Made by a program: the position numbers and the translations under genes | Source of the DNA: Parasponia andersonii | Taxonomy: Eukaryota > Streptophyta > Magnoliopsida > Rosales > Cannabaceae | Reading direction: 5' to 3' | Assembly: GCA_002914805.1 (NCBI GenBank) | Contig: JXTB01000021.1 | Span: 1,038,555-1,102,554, forward strand | Length of the DNA stretch: 64,000 bases | Part shown: positions 24,388 to 36,474 of the stretch, piece by piece | How positions within the stretch are numbered: position 1 is the first letter of the stretch | How the letters are laid out: every line of letters starts with the position of its first letter | The notes under the pieces: model-generated | What the model saw: only the letters and a program-made list of their open reading frames with translations | What the model was told of the DNA's origin: nothing | Databases searched by the model: none

Positions 24388-24506
24388 CCTTTATTTTTTA
24401 CTTTTTATTTATTTATTGTTCTTGAATTACACCCTTATTTACAAAACGAAAAACAGGTACTTTTCGTTCCCGCATTTTTTTCAGGTACGTCTTATTCAAG
24501 ACAACA

Positions 24507-25388
24507 ATGGCGGTAACGAGCCCAGAGAACCTCCTTAGCCGCCCCCTCATCACTCACAAATGCACGCTCGGGTGTCCAATCCTCGACCGCTGCCTCGACG
24601 GAGGCGTTCCCTGCAACTCCGTGACGGAGCTCGTCGCTGAAAGCGGCTGCGGCAAGACCCAACTCTGTCTCCAACTCGCCCTCTCCGCTCAGCTACCGAT
24701 CTCCCAAGGCGGCCTCTCCGGTTCCTCTCTCTACTTCCACACAGAGTTCCCTTTCCCCTTCCGCCGCCTCCAACAACTTTGCCACGAATCTCGACTTGGC
24801 GGAGACCCGCCTGATAACATTTTTGTCCAGGCCGTACATTCTGCAGGCCAACTGCTCGACGAAATGCCCAGGATAGAATCGTTTCTCAGATACTCCAAAT
24901 TCCGGTTGCCCGTTCGGCTCATTGTGATCGATTCTATTGCGGCGCTGTTTCGTTCTGAATTTGACAACACCCCTTTTGATCTTAAGCGAAGATCGTCTCT
25001 GTTTTTCAAGATCTCTGGCCAATTGAAGTCCTTGGCGAAGAGGTTTGACTTAGCGGTCGTGGTAACGAATCAAGTGGTTGATTTTATGGGCGAAAATGAG
25101 GGTTTGAATGGGCTAAGGATCGGGAACTCAGGAGCTTTGTATTCTTCGGGAAGGCGGGTTTGTCCCGCATTGGGACTAGCTTGGGCAAACTGTGTGAATT
25201 CGAGGTTGTTCTTGTCAAGAAATGAGGAGGTTATTGGGGAAGAGAATAGCTCAGTCAATGTCGATGACGGTGATAATCTTCGTAGGCAAACTAGGAGGCA
25301 AATTCATGTTCTTTTCGCGCCTCATTTGCCCAAATCCTCAACTGAATTTGTGATCAGAAGGGAAGGGGTTTTTGGAGTTGACAGATAA
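24507..25388 (+). CDS. XRCC3: DNA repair protein XRCC3 (RAD51 paralogue), intronless
   Basis: A single open frame of 293 residues. RAD51 paralogues form complexes (in plants and animals XRCC3 pairs with RAD51C) that support homologous recombination and meiotic double-strand break repair in the nucleus. The RecA-fold core is visible. A T-LGCPILDRCLDGGVPC segment precedes Walker A, AESGCGKT (residues 44-51). Walker B is LIVIDS with Asp142, followed by the RSEF segment and a VVVTNQVVDF motif near 185-193. The C-terminal HVLFAPHLP, then FVIRREGVFG (near 277-290) is the conserved end of plant XRCC3. The length is near the usual ~300 residues and lacks the RAD51 N-terminal helix-hairpin-helix domain, as expected. 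The first ATG has a purine context (ACAATGGCG). The GC content is much higher than the flanks. The frame is intact. An LTR ends 119 bp upstream. Confidence 0.93.
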   Translation: MAVTSPENLLSRPLITHKCTLGCPILDRCLDGGVPCNSVTELVAESGCGKTQLCLQLALSAQLPISQGGLSGSSLYFHTEFPFPFRRLQQLCHESRLGGDPPDNIFVQAVHSAGQLLDEMPRIESFLRYSKFRLPVRLIVIDSIAALFRSEFDNTPFDLKRRSSLFFKISGQLKSLAKRFDLAVVVTNQVVDFMGENEGLNGLRIGNSGALYSSGRRVCPALGLAWANCVNSRLFLSRNEEVIGEENSSVNVDDGDNLRRQTRRQIHVLFAPHLPKSSTEFVIRREGVFGVDR

Positions 25389-26519
25389 CCAAGTGTATAT
25401 ACATATGTGTGTTCTTGGACGGTTGATGTTTGTTTCAACTTCTTGATGTAGTTTTCTTTCTATTCTCTTTTATCATATTCATAATTTGCTTTTATATTTT
25501 TTTTTTTTTTCAACTGTGAGGACTTGTAGACTTTGGGGGAAAGCAGGAAAAAAAGGATGTATAGTTTTGCAGTTAATTACGAATTTGCGAAAAAAATTTG
25601 ATAATTTTAATATAGTTCCCTATTTTGTCTTTTTGTATGGGGGTAATTATGTCTTTCAACTACACTTTTTTGGAGTCGGTCGGATGCTTGTTTTTGCCAA
25701 GATTAAGTTGATGCCCTGAAGATCCATGTTCCAAAAGTATAGCAACTTCCATGTACTTTGGGATAACGAGGAGGAGCTATTCTTTGACGGATTATCCATA
25801 CTTCTACTGGAAATTCGTCGCTATTTTTCTGTTTTTCTAGCAAATGATGGTACAAGTGGAATATATTATGGAAAAAAATACGCTGAGACCTCTTGCCTTT
25901 GTCAATATTTACTTTGACACCTTCTCAAACCGAAGCGATTTAAAGATATCGCTAAACCTCAACTTATTAGTTCAGATAGTAATTAAAATGAAATTATATT
26001 ATATTAATAGAGATTGAATTACACCCATTTTACCATTTTAGTCTCCAAAATTTGAACTTATATAGTAAGCTATCTTATGTTATCGCAGCATCATTTAGTC
26101 ACAAATTCTTAAATTTTTAAGAGAAATGAGTCATTTATAAAGTATTTTGCTAATAATAGCAAATTATGAATTTTAAATTTACATAATAGACTACTAAAAA
26201 TTATACAATTATTATAATAACGTATTTTTGTCAAAAACTATTAAATTCTTAACCGAAATGAATCATATGCAAAAGCACTCAGTTTGATAACTATGTCTAG
26301 AATGACACTCTAGTTCCCATAATTGACAATATTTTATCTAGTGCTTGTACATGACTACTTTCTATTAAAAACTAATAATTTGTGACAAGAAAACCAACAT
26401 ATACTGTCTGAGTTAAAATTTACATAATTTAAGATCATTTACTGTATGAGTTGAATGTTCCAATTTGAGACTAAAAAAATTAAAAAAATAAAATAGGAGC
26501 GCTTATGATTGGTTGAGTT
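25389..26519. other. XRCC3 3' flank and intergenic sequence
   Basis: The first few hundred bases are presumably the XRCC3 3' UTR (T-rich tract near 25495-25510). Small ORFs at 25486-25719 and 25726-25917 have no recognisable features and AT-driven composition. Nothing else is supported. Confidence 0.5.
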
Positions 26520-26860
26520 AGTTTAGAAGCAAAATCTATTAACCAACCAAATATGTTAAAGTCGTTTGGTCAAGCTCAACTACCAATAATAGCCAGTGTT
26601 TATTATTATTGTTCCATGCACCTAGATGCGACTAACCTCTTCTAGTCTTTCCACTTAGTTGATCTCACCTCAGTGGTATACTCTGGCAACTCCTCGGAAA
26701 ACGAATAAACATTGCTCTTCAATTGTTTATACTGAACGTATAACCCACGAACAGCTTGCCCAAACTTATCACTCAGAATGTATATATCTTGCAGGAAGAT
26801 GTCTAGAAGCTTATCAACACGCTTTCTGAACAAGTATATCATCTCATCCATGTGCTATAA
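26520..26860 (-). pseudogene. Ulp1-like (C48) protease remnant, second transposon
   Basis: On the minus strand, the 69-residue frame 26851-26642 reads MDEMIYLFRKRVDKL, then QAVRGLYVQYKQLKS. It resembles the 'MDxxMYLLRKR' segment that opens Ulp1 domains in plant transposon ORFs. After a stop, a frame at about 26610-26540 reads NKHWLLLVVELDQTTLTYL, matching the HW region with the catalytic His. The gap between them and the lack of an Asp/Cys region show it is decayed. Upstream minus-strand sequence (26900-27660) may hold the rest of the ORF but was not recognised. Confidence 0.5.
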
Positions 26861-26899
26861 AAGAAAATTAATTGATCAAATGTAACTTATTATGAGAAA

Positions 26900-28740
26900 A
26901 ACAAAATATAATTATTTATCAAAAATAATAATAATAAATCTTACCTTATTGTGTAAGTATATCTACATTTCCACAAAAATCTAAAAGAACTCTCAAGCTT
27001 GGGATGCAAGGCTGCATTGAATACTTAATAACTTCTTCACGAAATTTCACACCGACTAATCCCTCCTGAAGAACTGTGGGTGCTTTATCATAGTTACACG
27101 AATCCATGTGTGAGGAATACCATTGATTCTCTAGTCCCTTGGTGATACCACCATCTCATCTTTTCCATCATCTAGTCCCTCCATCTTATGAGGGCTGCTT
27201 CTCATGCAAGTTATGTGCATCTCAAAGTGGGTTCAGTAGGTCAATACGAACATCCCATCTTATCCATAGCTGCCTCATCATCAAAATGGGAGAGATTGCT
27301 AATATAAAGCTTTAGTTCCCCAAGATACTCAACTTGTCAAACAAATGACCTAGTCAGGAATCCATCCACCAGTGGGGCAAACAATGGTTGGGTTAGCGTA
27401 AGCATCATGAGTTAAAGTAGGCTACTGAGCTGGGCACCACTAGTCAATGGATACCATGGGCCTAGCATGTTAAAGTCTAGAGATATATGAGCACCACAAG
27501 TTGACGGAGGTTGGTGGCTGGCTTGGGAAGGAATGGACTAGTGAGCAACCTCTGGTCCTCTTGATTCAATATCTCGCTCTTAGCATGTTAAGTGTCATTG
27601 TGAGTCGAGAAAGGTAATGGACTAGCGAGCAAACTTTGTTCCTCATGATTCGACATCCCTCTTCCTCTTCTTTCTCAGTAGGGAGACCATAGGCAAAATC
27701 TCAAAAAAGGGCCTTTTTCTAACCAAAACAAAAAAACAAAAAAAAAAAAAAAATTGGAGAGAATTTGGAGAATTTTTTGAAATCTCTTTCTGGTGATTGA
27801 ACTAAACTTTTTATTATTATCTTTTCTTCCTTTTCTTTTTTTTTTTTTTAAGTTTCTGCATATCCAGTACATGCTTTCTATTAGATATAATTGTTAGCTA
27901 ATTAACTTAGGTATAAAAACCAAATAAATGAAGACAAGTACAAAACACAAAAATAACAAAAAATAGTATAACTAATGTAAAATTCAAACAATAATAATCA
28001 AGAAATTGATAACAAAAAAAAAGGTTATGAAAATAAATAATTTGGAGATCTATAAACATTTTCCATAGTTGAATCTTTTTTTCCCCCTATTTCATTACTT
28101 GTAGAAAACTTACTATGAGCATTTTTTTGAGATTCAATCAATTTTTCTATTCTTCATTTTTTTTCCTTAAGTTTCTCATAATTGGATTCATATTTTCTAT
28201 TAAGCATTCTAATTATTATTGATAATTAAACTATGTAGAAGATAAACACCCTAATAACAAAACTATAGTAAGTTACAAAGAATAACCACAATGAAAAGTG
28301 CAATTACTAATTTAAATTTCACAAATAAAATAAATAATAACAATTGATCCTCTTTTATACTCTAAAAATGCTGATAGAATTTGAGAGAAATTTTCAGAAA
28401 CATAGAATGAGAGAGATGAGCAACAGAGGGAGTTTGATCAGTTGGCTACATAATGATGCCACGCTCTTATTTTTGGTGACGGTGTATTGCACGGGTCATA
28501 TGTCTATAAAGACAATTTTTTTTTAGGTAGACATACCACATACATATGGCCAACAAGATTGTGAGTGTTCTAGTTTCGAAAATTTAAAAAAAAAAAAAAA
28601 ATTGTGAGTACTGTATGAGTTGGCTCACTTTACCTTTAGCTGACCTTTTTTTTTAATAAGTAATATTTAATATAAAATAAAACGTAATAGTTAAAACCTT
28701 TTATTAATCCCAAAATTAGGACTTACTATGTGTTTTTTTT
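26900..28740. other. unassigned region, possibly remainder of a DNA transposon
   Basis: Contains a repeated segment in which GGACTAGTGAGCAACCTCTGG-like sequence recurs (near 27537 and 27620). There are also homopolymer-rich stretches near 27735 and 27840. No coherent gene was found on either strand. Confidence 0.35.
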
Positions 28741-30940
28741 TTCCTATTATTGGGCCTAGGCGATGGCCTTAGTCGCCCACCCTTGGAGCCGGCCCTACGA
28801 CCATTACTAGGCAAAATGATATTAGGGTAAGAACTTTGCATGATGATCAATGACAGTATCTCTGTTGCTCATAACTACCGAATCTCTCAGCACAAACGAC
28901 ATGTACCTGGTCATCTAATGAATGAGACAATGTAGGTTAAACAACAAGAATTATTTAATTATTTAAGAGCTATTAAAATTGATCGTTATTTGGGGAATTT
29001 ACACGAAAAAGGAAAAGTAAATGTTCCTTTCATGATGAAAGGTTCTCTTTTGAAAATCTTATCAAAAAGAGACTAAATTCCCTTGTCACTTTAAAATAAT
29101 TACTTATTTTCATTCTTTTTCAACTAATAAAATTCAATTTATTTAATAAAAGCAAAATGCCTAAAATGCTTTTTAGAACCTTCACTTGAGTGTCTTATTC
29201 TATTTTCATTATGTTTTTAAGAACGAAAGAATAATACGATTGAAATGAGATACTTTGAAAGACTGAGTATTTTGATAGGAATATTTTGAAGTTTAGAAAC
29301 TAAAATTAGATTTTGCTTGTAGTTTGACGGCAAATATAAGGGCTATTTTGTCCATCTATAATATAAGAGTTACACAATAGTTTAAATGAGACTAAAGATA
29401 AAGTTAATAGGGATGTTTTGAAGTTTAAATTGAGGATCAAAATGGGACTTGGATAATAATTTAGGGGTTAAATATGAGATAAATTCTACTTAGATTTCAT
29501 TCACTTTCCTTTGCTACAAAGATGCAAGAACTATAAGCAGGGATTTCAGTTTGACCTGTTGGTATGGTGCACCACACTTATCCAACCTAATGACGTGGTT
29601 TCTTCCTAATATAAATGAATTAGTGCAAGGTGTTCAATACATGCTTATTCTTAAGTAAGGATAGGGTGGTAATGGGATTATATGCCCACCCTGAACCTAA
29701 TTTGTTTATAAATGTATACAAAGTTACCTGTATATGTATTATATGCATAAAATGACATACTTTAATAGCAATAATTATAAAAACATGTATATGACAAAAG
29801 ATTAAGATTTTTTGTTAGAGTTTTTTCTCTAAAATATTGGGCATCTTTATGTACTAGATATTGTCACGACTTAAAAGCTAAAATTGTAATTGTAGTAATT
29901 TTTTCATAAGTTGTAATTTTAGTAATTTTACATGAAAAAATGACTAAAAGGGTAATCTTGCAAAACTTAAACAATTGAATTCCACATTTGGAGTTAAATA
30001 TTTCGGTCCACTAACTTACCAATTTCATACTAAAGAAAACATTCATTAGACATTTTCATATATTTGAAAACACGTCCGGGTTTAAGAAGGTCCAATTATT
30101 TAGTTTGAGACTTAACTGGTAAATCCTTAATTTTGTTAAAAGAATTATGTGGAAATTTAAGTACGAATGTTCAAAAATATTTTAGAAAGCTCTAGTTATA
30201 ATCTAAAACCTTTTGTAGTTTTGAAAATCAAGCTCTAAAGTAACTTTTAATGTCCAATTATTCTCTTAAGTTCTTTTTTTAAAAAATAAAAGTGAGGCTT
30301 AACTAATGACTTTCACTTATTATAAATTAAAATAAAATACATACTACTATCTAATCCTCATGCTACCTCATTAGAGATAATAATTTTTCACGTCTATTCT
30401 CGATGTGACTTAAACCTAGGGTCGAAATCCCAAATAATGGATGCTTGAGCCACCTTTAAATATGCACTTAATAATAATATTGAACTTGGCTATATAATTA
30501 AACACAAAAATAGGAATGAAATGGAGGATAGACACCAACCATGAAGCGTGCATGAAACCACAAAATTGATGAAAGGAACCTCACTAATCAATGGAACTTC
30601 TAAGTCACGAAGAACACTAGAACTCGTGAAGTGTCTTGGAGTTCGTCTTATTCTTTGTCAGAAGAGAAAAACTATTCTCTAACTTAAGAAATGTGAGCTA
30701 TAATTCTTCAAATCCTAATATTGAGTTAAATAACTCTAAGATGTATGATTTTTATGTTTTATTGAGTGTTATAATATGCAAAGATAATGAGAATTATGTC
30801 CTTGGAAATTTAAAGACCTGTGGTTTTCTATCGTACCTTTTTTAATTTTATTGACAAGTGGTTGATTAATAGAAAACTATAGTAGCCTCACAAGGGAGGA
30901 AACCATTCAATAGTGTCACAAAAGACATCTCTAGGAATAG
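28741..30940. other. intergenic, AT-rich
   Basis: No gene supported. A GGGCCTAGGCG / GGAGCCGGCCCT patch at 28752-28797 resembles termini of plant hAT elements, but no partner terminus was found. The ORF at 30636-30845 has no features. Confidence 0.4.
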
Positions 30941-30944
30941 AGCT

Positions 30945-30947
<3 letters not shown>

Positions 30948-30997
<50 letters not shown>
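30948..30997. repeat. (TA)25 microsatellite
   Basis: An uninterrupted run of about 25 AT/TA dinucleotides. A 23-bp duplication of an ACCATTAGGTTTCAAGAG-containing unit follows at about 31003-31049. Confidence 0.9.
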
Positions 30998-31002
<5 letters not shown>

Positions 31003-31452
31003 ACCATTAGGTTTCAAGAGTTGTCACCATTAGGTTTCAAGAGTTGTCGACATGTCCAGTGACTTGATACCATATCAATACAAATGTCGATATCAACGGA
31101 TATTATGAGAAAAAATAGATACTTTGAGAATAACTCTAATTTTTCAAAAAAGAAAAGAAAAAAAACTCTATAAAATGCTAAAATAATTAACATTAGTCGA
31201 CTTAAATAAGATTAATAACAAAAATAATACGTATTTTCTTAAATATGAGAATTTGTTTTCATATATATGATATATAATACAATCATGTCATCATGATTAT
31301 ACTAGGAAAGCATCGACATTATAAGTAGCTATAAATTATAATTCCATTAATACTGTACATGCTCTTTACTAAGAAGATACTAGATAATATAAACTATACA
31401 CTAATTTAATGTTAAATGTATCAAAAGTGTCTTTAATATCGAAAATAGTGTA

Positions 31453-32195
31453 CGGGGTTAGAGTTATGCTCTGGATTAATTAGTATGACTTATAATTAAT
31501 TATAACAAAGTAGAAAATAATTAGATTAGAATATTAGAATACATAGCAGAAAGGGTCATCACAATATGTCCACGTATCGAAAAAGGATAGACAGTTGTAA
31601 TGAGTACAATATTCCTACATATTTCAATAAAATTGGTAGTTGTAAAGATGATTCATTTAATGTGTATAGGAATAAGTAGAAATAAAATAATATTAAAAGT
31701 TGATGGAGGCGAATAAACCGATCATATTATCAATTGAGAACTAAAAGTAATATAATAATTTAATAAATAAATAGACAAAAAATTAAATATTACTAGTTGA
31801 CTGAGGCGAATAACTATGATCTCAACTAGAAGTTAGTAATAGAAATAAAGTACAGAAAGATAAATAGTTAGAAATTGACAAAGGCGATACCATCCATATG
31901 TCAATTTTAGTTAATTAGACGGGTTAGAATTATGAGACGGTAAATTCAGCCATATCATTAGAAATTGTAATAAATAACTAAAATTAAAATGCTGAAATTT
32001 AAATAAAGCAATGTGACCAATTACAATGGAAAATAACACGTAACTAAATAAATGCATACAATAATTAAAAAGGAGGCAAAGCAACCGATCGTACTCAAAA
32101 CAACAATACAGATTACTTTACGGCGGAAGAGGGAGCAGAATAATTGATCGCACTTAGAACATCAATACAAATTACCACCAAATTGCAGAGATATA

Positions 32196-32233
<38 letters not shown>

Positions 32234-33499
32234 AATAGAGAGTATAATACCTCTAACTTGTATTATAAGTCAAGTACAAAATTTGTGAAGAGTAGTTTAG
32301 TGCCTAAATATTGCTTATAATATGCAAGATGTGACAATAATAATAATAATAATACAGAGCCAATATAATCGGGATAAGAATGATAAAATGATAATATAAA
32401 TGCGTATATGTGGAGCTGTGCACAAGTATATGCATGCGAGAAGAGCAAAAAGACTTGTTGATCAAGTCTTATACAAACTATGAATAAAATAATGATAGAC
32501 GGAGGGGAAAATGACCACTAGTTGAGTTTCGTACAAAATGAAGACATTTGTTTGTGAGACTAATGATAAGAAAATGGTAATGATGGTCAAGACTTACAAT
32601 AAATTAGAAGAAGGAATGATAATATAATTTAATTGGAATATGTGACCAAAGGAAGGAGAAAATAAACAATCAAGGCTTACAGTAGACCCAGGTACGGTCT
32701 TGGGTCACGAAAAGAACAAAAGAAGATGATGTGAATTATCAAATGAAGAGAATGGTCAAAGACCAATTTTCGGAGCTATTCTTTGCTGCATGCACAAGAC
32801 AAGAATTGTAGAACCGAGACCACACAGGTGCAAGACTTGGAGAATTGATGAAGTGAAATGACTTTGTTAAAGTAGGAGCATGAGTAGATGGAGATGATTA
32901 TGGGATATAGATGTAAGAGCTATGAACAAAAGAAGAGAAGGAATAATGCACAGCAAAACTAAAAGAGATAATGAGAGCACCGTAGAAACTAAAGAAAAGA
33001 TGAGAGAATTTGTATTAATGAACTTGTGGGCTGCTTGAATGTTACAAAAGGAGGGGCGGCATGTCCTTATTTAATGCCAAAATTTTCCGTGTAATAGAAG
33101 ATGTAGTAGGCCCTAAGTAGATGAGGTGTCAAACCTTTACAAGATCTTATTGCAAAAGTTCTTCTATTACAAGTAGTTTATCTTAAGGTTTAAGCTAAAG
33201 AATATTCTAGTGACGTATAGTTTGCATCCAAGTGACATGTAGTTTAGGCTTAGTTGAGAGAGCTCCAAATGATTTATAGTCTAAGTTTAAATGACGTGTC
33301 ATTTATTTGAGTCAATATTGTTTTTTTCATGTTGCATGTAGTTTAGGTGAGCTAGTTTAAGTCTTGATAATCTCATGCTTAACTAGTACTAATCTATATT
33401 TTAGGATTAACCCCAAAAATTGGGAAAACTCCAAAACAAAGAGTAAGGAGTTTCTAAGAGATTGGTAAATATTAGGTAGGCTCTACTCTTAATTCAACA
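31453..33499 (-). mobile_element. candidate solo LTR / LTR fragment
   Basis: On the minus strand the segment begins TGTTGAATTAAGAG, an LTR-like start. It has a TTAAATAAGG box near 33077-33086 followed by a CT-rich, leader-like stretch, and could end at CCCCGTACA near 31453. It encodes nothing. Internally a GAGGCGAATAA(A/C)CGATCAT-like motif recurs at about 31707, 31803, 31880, 32074 and 32502. No matching target-site duplication was found, so the boundaries are tentative. Confidence 0.3.
32199..32228. repeat. (TA)n microsatellite
   Basis: About fifteen TA repeats inside the candidate LTR-like segment. Confidence 0.85.
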
Positions 33500-33653
33500 A
33501 TTCTAAACAATAAATTTTACCAATATATTACTCTTGATAGGTTTTGATGTAGTTGTTAACTTGTTAAGATACCACATATATGTTTCTTAAACTCTTAGTA
33601 CCATCAACCCATAAATTGAATTTTCGTTCTTCAATAAGCTTAAGTAATATATA

Positions 33654-34207
33654 GTACTCTTCTCACCTCTCTCCTTTTTTCTTTCTTTCTCTTAGCTGCC
33701 TCGGCTTCTCTTCCTCTCTTAGCAGGTGCCTCCCTTATATTTTTTTTTTCTTTTTTTCTTGTTTTTACTTTTATTTCTAAATAATCCTTCCGTAGTTATC
33801 TACCTAGATATAGATCTATAGTGTTTTTAGTATACCCAAATCTAAATCTATAATAGTTTGGGTTGTTTTTAGTTTTATCTCTTTTACTAGTGTAGCCGTC
33901 TTTAAGATCTGTATTATTTTTTATTCAGATTTAGAGATTGTTAATATTGGATTAGAGTCGGTAGAATCTCTTCCGATAAATCAATCAAAAGTGTTAATTT
34001 GAATAGTGAATAATAACAACGAATCATTAAAAAGCTCTATTAAATTCTTTAGGAGCTTTTTTCTAAGATTGTTGATGCAAATTTGCCTTTGTCCCTAGAT
34101 TTTTGGGAGTTTTTTTTCTTGATTCTCATTGTAAGAGGTTTTATGTAATTTGATTTGCTAATATAACCTTTATTTGAGTTTTAATAAAATTGTTTCCTTT
34201 AAAAAAA
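33654..34207 (+). mobile_element. short poly(A) retroposon, copy 2, with 13-bp TSD
   Basis: A 554-bp unit flanked by a perfect 13-bp direct repeat TAAGTAATATATA (33641-33653 and 34208-34220). It ends ATTTTAATAAAATTGTTTCC plus an A tail and begins with a long pyrimidine-rich stretch. It is related throughout to 9403-9911. The TSD length and the A tail show target-primed retroposition. No Pol III A/B boxes and no ORF were seen, so it is neither a classical tRNA-SINE nor a coding LINE. Confidence 0.75.
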
Positions 34208-34220
34208 TAAGTAATATATA

Positions 34221-36010
34221 ACTATATACTTTTTTAAAAAAAGAGAAAGGAGAAGAAGAAAATAGACTACAAATTAATATTTTTGGTTTTTTAAAAAGCA
34301 AAAATTTCCGGATCATTTTTGATATTATGTGGAGATTTCCATATATATCTTGGATATTTATAGATATTCATATATATCATAAATATTTGTGGATATTGTT
34401 GACAATATTGGACATTTTGGGAAAAATATCATTCACCTCGTATCCATATTAAGACATCAAATTAAGGATAATATCGAAAACATGTCAACAATGTCATGGA
34501 CATTTTTCATTCTTGGATATAATTAAGCATAAATCACCAACGTTCTTCACACATGAGTTCTAGAAAAGTATTGATATCAATGTCCTACATAATCTATCAT
34601 GTAACAATCCAGTAGATTTATTCATAAAGACACTTCTATCTTCCATATTCTAGACGCTTGTCCACCATATTGGAATGCAGTGATTCTGTGACTTAATTAT
34701 GAAGAAAAACTTTCTTTGTTGCTTTCAGAGGAAGATTACATAGCTCCACTCTTTTTCTCTTGACTTTGTTGTCTCGCTGAGTTTTCTAAATAGCTTTTAA
34801 AGAGGAGCTTTAGGTGCATAAGTTGCATAAGGGTGATGTGCTCTTTTCTTTTTTCTTTTTTTTTTTTCTTTATCCCATTAGAATGTCTTAATAATGAGGC
34901 ATATTCTAAAGTGCAAATAGGTAATAAGGAATGTTACGTATTAAGGAATACCACCTTAATGTTCCATATTATGTAGGAATGAATGAGAGTTGCTCTTATA
35001 GCCTTATAAATAAAACACTCTATTGTATTTGTTATTATTCAAAAAAATAAATAAATAGGAATTGAAATATTTATTATATCATTATACTAATCTATATAAT
35101 AATTTCGTTATTTTATTTTGCATCAATAAGATATAAATTTATTTGTCCAAAATTGTCTTACTGCCAACCTAGTCCAAAATTTTATTGCATTGCTGCTGGA
35201 AATATTTTAATTAATGAACTATGTATAAATTAAATTTAATTCGAGAATAATTATTTTGTCTAATCTAGTTAATTAAAAGTTTACAGGAATCTATATACAT
35301 ATACATATCTACCTCTTTATTACCTTTCTTCTTTTGTTTTACTTTTAAATAACTGATCAATGATAATGTATTTCAATATTTATGAGTTTTAATACATGTT
35401 TTATGGTTTAAAGGGTAATATTGCCTTTTTAAATAAACTAAAATTCTAATTTTGACTAAATGTGCGAGTTCAGTCTTATTTGATAGGAAAATATAAATTG
35501 AAGGTTTAATTTGATATAAATGAAAAAGTGTAGATTTTCTTCTATAAAACACTAACGGTAGTGGTTTTTTTTATATTATGTAATGAGTGATTTTTGTTGA
35601 CAATTTGTAATGAATGTTTTATGATCGTATATTAATGTAATCTTTTTCACTTGTTTTTTTCTTTTGGTTTGCTAAATGTCATTCCAATAGAAGTAGTTCG
35701 ACACAACTATCTCGGAGGGTTAGGATTTTTCCTTTGTTTTTCTGCATATCAATGCCAACATAGTTGGGATATGTCTGTAGAATTATGATGTTCCTGCCCC
35801 ATCTGATGATCCCAATTATATACATAATTAGTGACAAATCTATTGTTCTTGTGTTTTCAAATATTAGTGAACTGGTCTTCATACAAAGGCTTTAATTGAA
35901 TCTATTAACCGTAATCTATTGACCGTAGATTCTATAAAATTGTACGATAGGGCCGTGAAAATGCATTGGACATTCGTTTCAATACTTCATGCATTGACAA
36001 AAAGTTTTAA
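34221..36010. other. intergenic, AT-rich
   Basis: No gene found. Stretches near 34320-34490 repeat GATATTTxxATAT-type words also seen near 31070-31110 in related form, possibly an older repeat now split by later insertions. Confidence 0.4.
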
Positions 36011-36471
36011 GGGTCTATTTGATACGGAATAATCTTTAAGTAGGAACGAAAATTTCAATACCTCTCTATACTTAGTACCATTTTAACACCTACTAAATTA
36101 ATCATCTCAGAAATGAAATCTGCTCAAATAAAAATCATCTTAAAATTACCAAAATATATGGATTTGAAATAACCTCTCATCTAAAACCTACTCTGAAAAA
36201 TGACATAAACAAAAATATAACCCAAAATCATAACAAATTATTTTATTTTATATACATAAATTTTATTATTTTATAAATAATTTAATTTTTAAATTTTAAT
36301 TTAAACACATTCTCATACGCAACTAAACATAGTTATTTAATATCACAAAAATCATAAAAAAATTACTGTGTACAACCAAACACAATTATTTTAAATATCA
36401 GACAATCATATCACCATTTTCAGCATTCCTATTAATCTAAAAACTAAAATTATCTAGTACCAAACAACTCC
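36011..36471. mobile_element. Tourist-like (PIF/Harbinger) MITE
   Basis: The left end GGGTCTATTTGATAC and the right end, inverted, GGAGTTGTTTGGTAC are imperfect terminal inverted repeats of the GGGNCTGTTTGG type. TAA flanks both sides (36008-36010 and 36472-36474), the target-site duplication typical of PIF/Harbinger. It is 461 bp, AT-rich and non-coding. Confidence 0.7.
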
Positions 36472-36474
36472 TAA

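Noticed and set aside
24492..25258. Several minus-strand ORFs of 60-109 codons opposite XRCC3
   Set aside because: They are shadows of the GC-rich XRCC3 frame; the + frame has all RecA motifs and the reverse ones resemble nothing.
28752..28797. hAT terminus (GGGCCTAGGCG...GCCGGCCCT)
   Set aside because: Composition is suggestive but no inverted partner or 8-bp duplication was found.
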